64,000 nt of DNA from Alisma plantago-aquatica (lineage: Eukaryota; Streptophyta; Magnoliopsida; Alismatales; Alismataceae). The notes below the pieces were generated by a model that was not told the DNA's origin, searched no databases, and was given only the letters and a program-made list of their open reading frames with translations. Numbering within the stretch: the stretch's first letter is position 1; every line of letters begins with the position of its first letter. This document shows, in pieces, positions 60,900 through 64,000 of this stretch. The position numbers were made by a program, and so were the translations under genes. The stretch covers positions 1,534,441,072 through 1,534,505,071 of the forward strand of contig OY856409.1 in NCBI GenBank assembly GCA_963693085.1, written 5' to 3'.

Positions 60900-61800
60900 A
60901 AATGCTTCAGTTTAGTTGATTAGATTAGAGTTTGGTAGCAAGAATTGTGATGGGTTCCATAAGTCCAAGGATGGACTAGTTTGTTATTGTGATAGGATGA
61001 TGGTCCCTGATGTTGATGATCTGAGAAAGCTAGTGCTCGAGGAAGCACACACATCAATGTATGCTATGCACCCAGGAGTCACCAAGATGTATCACAATAT
61101 GAAGGATCTATATTGGTGGCCTGGCTTGAAGAGAGATGTAGCTAAATTTATGGCTAGGTGTGCGGTATTCCAGCAAGTTAAGGATGAGCATCAGAAGTTG
61201 GCAGGTACGCTGCAATCCATGTTGATACTGTAGTGGAAATGGGATCATATAACTATGGATTTTGTAGTTGGTCTACCGAGGACAACTAAGAATCATGATT
61301 CCATTTGGGTGATAGTGGATAGATTGACAAAGTCTGCCCATTTCATACCTGTAAAGACAGCGTGTATAGCAGAGAAGCTTTCTCAGGTATATGTAGATGA
61401 GATAGTGTGTTTGCATGGTGTACCTACAACGATAGTCTCTGACAGAGGTCCTCAGTTCACGAGTCATTTTGGGTACAGTTGCACAAAGTGTTGGGAACAC
61501 AGTTGAGATTTAGCACTGCCTTCCACCCACAGACAGATGGGCATTCTAAAAGGACTACTCAGACTTTTGAGGATCTTCTCTGAGCTTATGTTTTACAGTT
61601 CCTAGGTAGCTGGGACGTGCATCTCAGTTTGATAGAGTTCACATACAACAACAGTTACCATTGGAGCATTGATATGGCTCCTTATGAGCCTCTATATGGA
61701 ATGAAGTGTAGATCCCCTTTATGTTGGTATGGTCTGGTAAGTATCAACTTTTGGGTCTTGAGTTGGTACAACAAATGACAGAGAAGATCATAGTGATACA
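60900..61800 (+). pseudogene. chromovirus integrase, catalytic Glu replaced
   Basis: Zinc-binding domain: HTSMYAMHPG, KMYHNMKDLYWWPGLKRDV, CAVFQQVK (second Cys is Phe). Core: WKWDHITMDFVVGLPRT (first Asp), VSDRGPQFTSHF (second Asp), then a frame change near 61480 and AFHPQTDGHSKRTTQTFEDLL, where the catalytic Glu is Lys. [17 protein letters not shown] and [11 protein letters not shown] follow. Stops at about 61231 and 61580. Normally inserts cDNA into chromosomes. Confidence 0.9.
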
Positions 61801-61873
61801 ACAAAAGTTGAAAGCGGCACAGGAAAGATAGAAGTCGTATGCAAATAATCGTCGATGTCCTTTAGAGTTATAG

Positions 61874-62320
61874 GTGGGATACAAAGTGTACCTCAAGGTC
61901 TCACCGTGGAAAGGCGTGCTAAGGTTTGGCCGGAAAGGTAAGTTGGCACCTAGGTATATGGGGACATATCCGGTAATAGCACGTGTTGGCAAGGTAGCTT
62001 ACAAGTTAGAGCTGCCACCAGAGTTGCACAGGTTAAATCCGGTATTCCATGTCAGGATACTGAAGAAAAGTCATCCAGACATATGGATAGTGATACAGCC
62101 AATTGAGGTTAAGCTCGATGAAGATGTGACCTACGAGGAAGGCTCGGTGACGATTCTTGATAGAAGAATAAAGAAGTTGAAAAGGAAAGACCTGGTTCTT
62201 GTGAAAGTTCTTTGGCATCATCGTGGTGTTGAGGAAGCCACGTGGGAGCTCAAGGAAGAGATGAGGAGGAAGTATCCCTCACTTTTCTCTTCAAATTTCG
62301 GGGGCAAAATCCCTTTGTAG
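61874..62320 (+). pseudogene. chromovirus integrase C-terminus with chromodomain-like tail
   Basis: An open 148-codon stretch: GYKVYLKVSPWKGVLRFGRKGKLAPRY is the GPY/F-like module, followed by VFHVRILKKSHPD and then a chromodomain-like VKVLWHHRGVEEATWELKEEMRRKYP. The tail SSNFGGKIPL ends at 62320. Chromodomains of this type guide integration to heterochromatin marks. This is the least damaged pol segment. The 3' LTR starts 13 bases later. Confidence 0.9.
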
Positions 62321-62332
62321 AGGTTTATGGCT

Positions 62333-64000
62333 TGTAAGGACCCTAACCTTTATTTTGGGCTTATCATGTTTTCTTTGCCTAAACCTTGTATTTAGTTACT
62401 TGCTAATCACCTCTAGTGGTGATTAGGGTTTGTTTGTGCTTTGTTGAGAGTTCGAGGTGCTACTTGCAAACAACCTAAGTTTAGGGTTGATGAGCAAGTT
62501 TGTCATCTTGAGAGATGTTTTTCTCTCTCCTTACATCCTGTAGAGTTGAGAGGATGGGTTGGGCCCGTTGCTTGAGTAGCCTTGGGCTTTGTTGAGCCTT
62601 GTTTTGCCTTGTTTGGTCTTTTCCTTGATTTGTTGAGCTCTATGTCGGGCAAGGACTGCTTTGAGTGTTTTGTATCATCCTTGAGTGTGTCTACCATGCT
62701 TGTGTCGGCCAGGGATGTGTCGCCCAAGATGGGTGTATCGTCCATAGACCATCTTTGACCTTTGGCATCGTTTGTGTCACCACTCTAGTGGACACTTGGT
62801 GCATGATGCTTGCATGTGGCAATAGCCTTAGACATGTGTATGGGGCAAGATAAGGAGTTCGCATTACCAATGGACAAGTGTCCCTAAGTGGACAACACCT
62901 TGCCTTGTTTTCTCCTCCACCCTCTTCTATATATGTGCCTCTTTTCTCTTGCATGGGATCCCTTTAGTTGGTATTGCTTCCTTTCTTTCCTTGGTGGGCG
63001 ACACACCTCCTTTGCAAGCTTGGTGGCCGATGCACTTGGAGAAGCTAGATTGGTGGTCAATCCTTCTCCTTCCCCTTGGAGTCTTCTTCTTCCTCTAGTG
63101 GTGGCCGAACCCTATAGTGTCTTGTTCTTCTTCTTGTGGTGGTTCTTGGAGCTCGCGATCTTGGTGCTAGAGCTTGGAGCTTTCTTAAGTTGGGTTATAT
63201 AACTTCTAACCCTAACAATACTACCTTGTTTTATGTTGCATGTTCATATATGATCTTGATCATCCTGGCATATGCTTGGATATATTTCTTGCTCTAGTTC
63301 ATGTCTTTGATCTTGATGGATATATGAACTTGTTGCTATAGTGGATATGTAGTAGATATGTTCTTGACTTTGGTGGTTGAACCTTATGTATAGGGTTTCT
63401 CGGGGAAAACCCCTTTATCTCCTTTGGTCTTGAGAAGTGAGCTCGGCCCTAGTGATATAGGAAACACCCCTCTCTCGTGGTTGTTGAGAGGTGAGTCTAT
63501 ATTCTAGTTGTTTGGGAAACACTCTTCTCTCATCATGGATTTGAGAGGTGAGCCTTGGTTGGGTGGACCTAGTAGAGGTTGAGACCTTGGACGATATGGA
63601 GATGATCTATCATGCTGCTCGATATATGATAAAGGTTGTGTGAAACCCCTCTCTCTTGATTGTTGAGAGGTGAGCCAACTTTCTTGAGGTATTAGGGTTT
63701 TGATTATAGTGATCTTTAGGTTAATGGTGACTAGGCCGAGATGAACCTTTGTTCTTTGCACGATACACCTTTGTGGTGATGTTGTCCGACACCCTCATCT
63801 TGGGTTTAGCTTTGGCCGATATGTCATGTTGAGTGTTGTTGGACTTGTGGCTGATATGGTTCTCTTGACCTTGTTGATGAGCTTGGGTGATATGCCTTGA
63901 TCGAGATAACCCTTTGCCCTAGTGGGTGTGGTCCCCTTGTCTGATATGGTGCCTAGAAGATGTCTCTAAATGGTGCCTTGGGTGACACAAGTTGTTGCCC
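62333..64000 (+). repeat. 3' LTR of chromovirus, truncated by window edge
   Basis: Starts TGTAAGGACCC and is collinear with the first 1.67 kb or so of the 5' LTR, including TATA box, stem-loop repeats and CGATAY-type repeats. The remaining 2.5 kb lies outside the window. Confidence 0.93.

Larger units (their letters stand above)
53281..64000 (+). mobile_element. Ty3/gypsy chromovirus (Tekay/Del-like), 3' LTR cut by window
   Basis: Complete order is visible: 5' LTR (53281-57506), PBS (57514), gag (57639), protease, RT, RNase H, integrase, chromodomain-like tail (ends 62320), 3' LTR from 62333. In one 60-base stretch (53341-53400 against the 3' copy) the LTRs differ at five positions, so the insertion is older than the LARD-like element. 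Protein order with integrase last and a C-terminal chromodomain is the chromovirus arrangement. Clade placement rests on remembered motif patterns only. Gag-pol is broken by stops and at least three frame changes. Confidence 0.93.

Noticed and set aside
1..64000. Intact host gene, tRNA or organellar insertion
   Set aside because: I looked for conserved gene motifs on both strands and saw only transposable-element domains; a tRNA or profile search could not be run here.

Overview
The window reads as repeat-rich intergenic DNA from a large plant nuclear genome. It is AT-rich. It holds plant-type Ty3/gypsy chromovirus pol domains, plant L1 LINEs with DUF4283-type ORF1 proteins, primer-binding sites matching plant initiator-tRNA-Met, and LTRs of 1.1 to 4.5 kb. 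I found no intact host gene, tRNA, rRNA or CRISPR array. Every recognisable coding region is a broken transposable-element gene. The species cannot be named from this sequence.

Layout. 1-7259: mostly unassigned AT-rich DNA with a 66-bp minisatellite, a possible gene remnant near 1.3 kb and a decayed LINE ORF1 on the minus strand (about 5.8-6.24 kb). 7260-15678: a non-coding LTR retrotransposon on the minus strand (two 3.2-kb LTRs about 98% identical by eye, 2.0-kb interior, PBS, polypurine tract). It is LARD-like and has no matching target-site duplication. 15970-19870: decayed gypsy integrase, then a 1.13-kb LTR with perfect 9-bp terminal inverted repeats, a PBS, and a leader related to the LARD interior. 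19876-38769: one integration event with the order LTR-interior-LTR-interior-LTR, bounded by the 5-bp duplication AGATC. All three LTRs are 3.3-3.8 kb and both interiors (about 1.48 kb) are non-coding. A second gypsy element (24258-29365, own duplication ACCTT) sits inside its first interior. That element is reduced to one 4.5-kb LTR, a PBS, a gag fragment and a 14-bp stub of the other LTR. 38775-41740: the likely continuation of the interrupted gypsy leader, holding a small 5'-truncated LINE inside a 60-bp minisatellite, then unassigned DNA. 41757-47838: a near full-length L1 LINE on the plus strand with a C-terminal RNase H domain and a perfect 16-bp duplication. 48143-53060: a second, different L1 LINE on the minus strand without RNase H. 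53281 to the window end: a Tekay/Del-like chromovirus with a 4.2-kb 5' LTR, broken gag-pol and a 3' LTR cut by the window edge.

The nesting gives a relative chronology. The decayed gypsy copy came first, the three-LTR element inserted into its leader, and the 5.1-kb gypsy element then inserted into that. The LARD-like element has the most similar LTRs and looks youngest. The elements show several decay or rearrangement routes side by side: tandem LTR recombination, microhomology deletion, 5' truncation and point mutation of catalytic residues.

The strongest leads for something new are the TSD-bounded three-LTR non-coding element, the non-coding LARD-like family that shares its leader with a coding gypsy family, and a dense cluster of AACGG quasi-palindromes in the LTR of the nested element.
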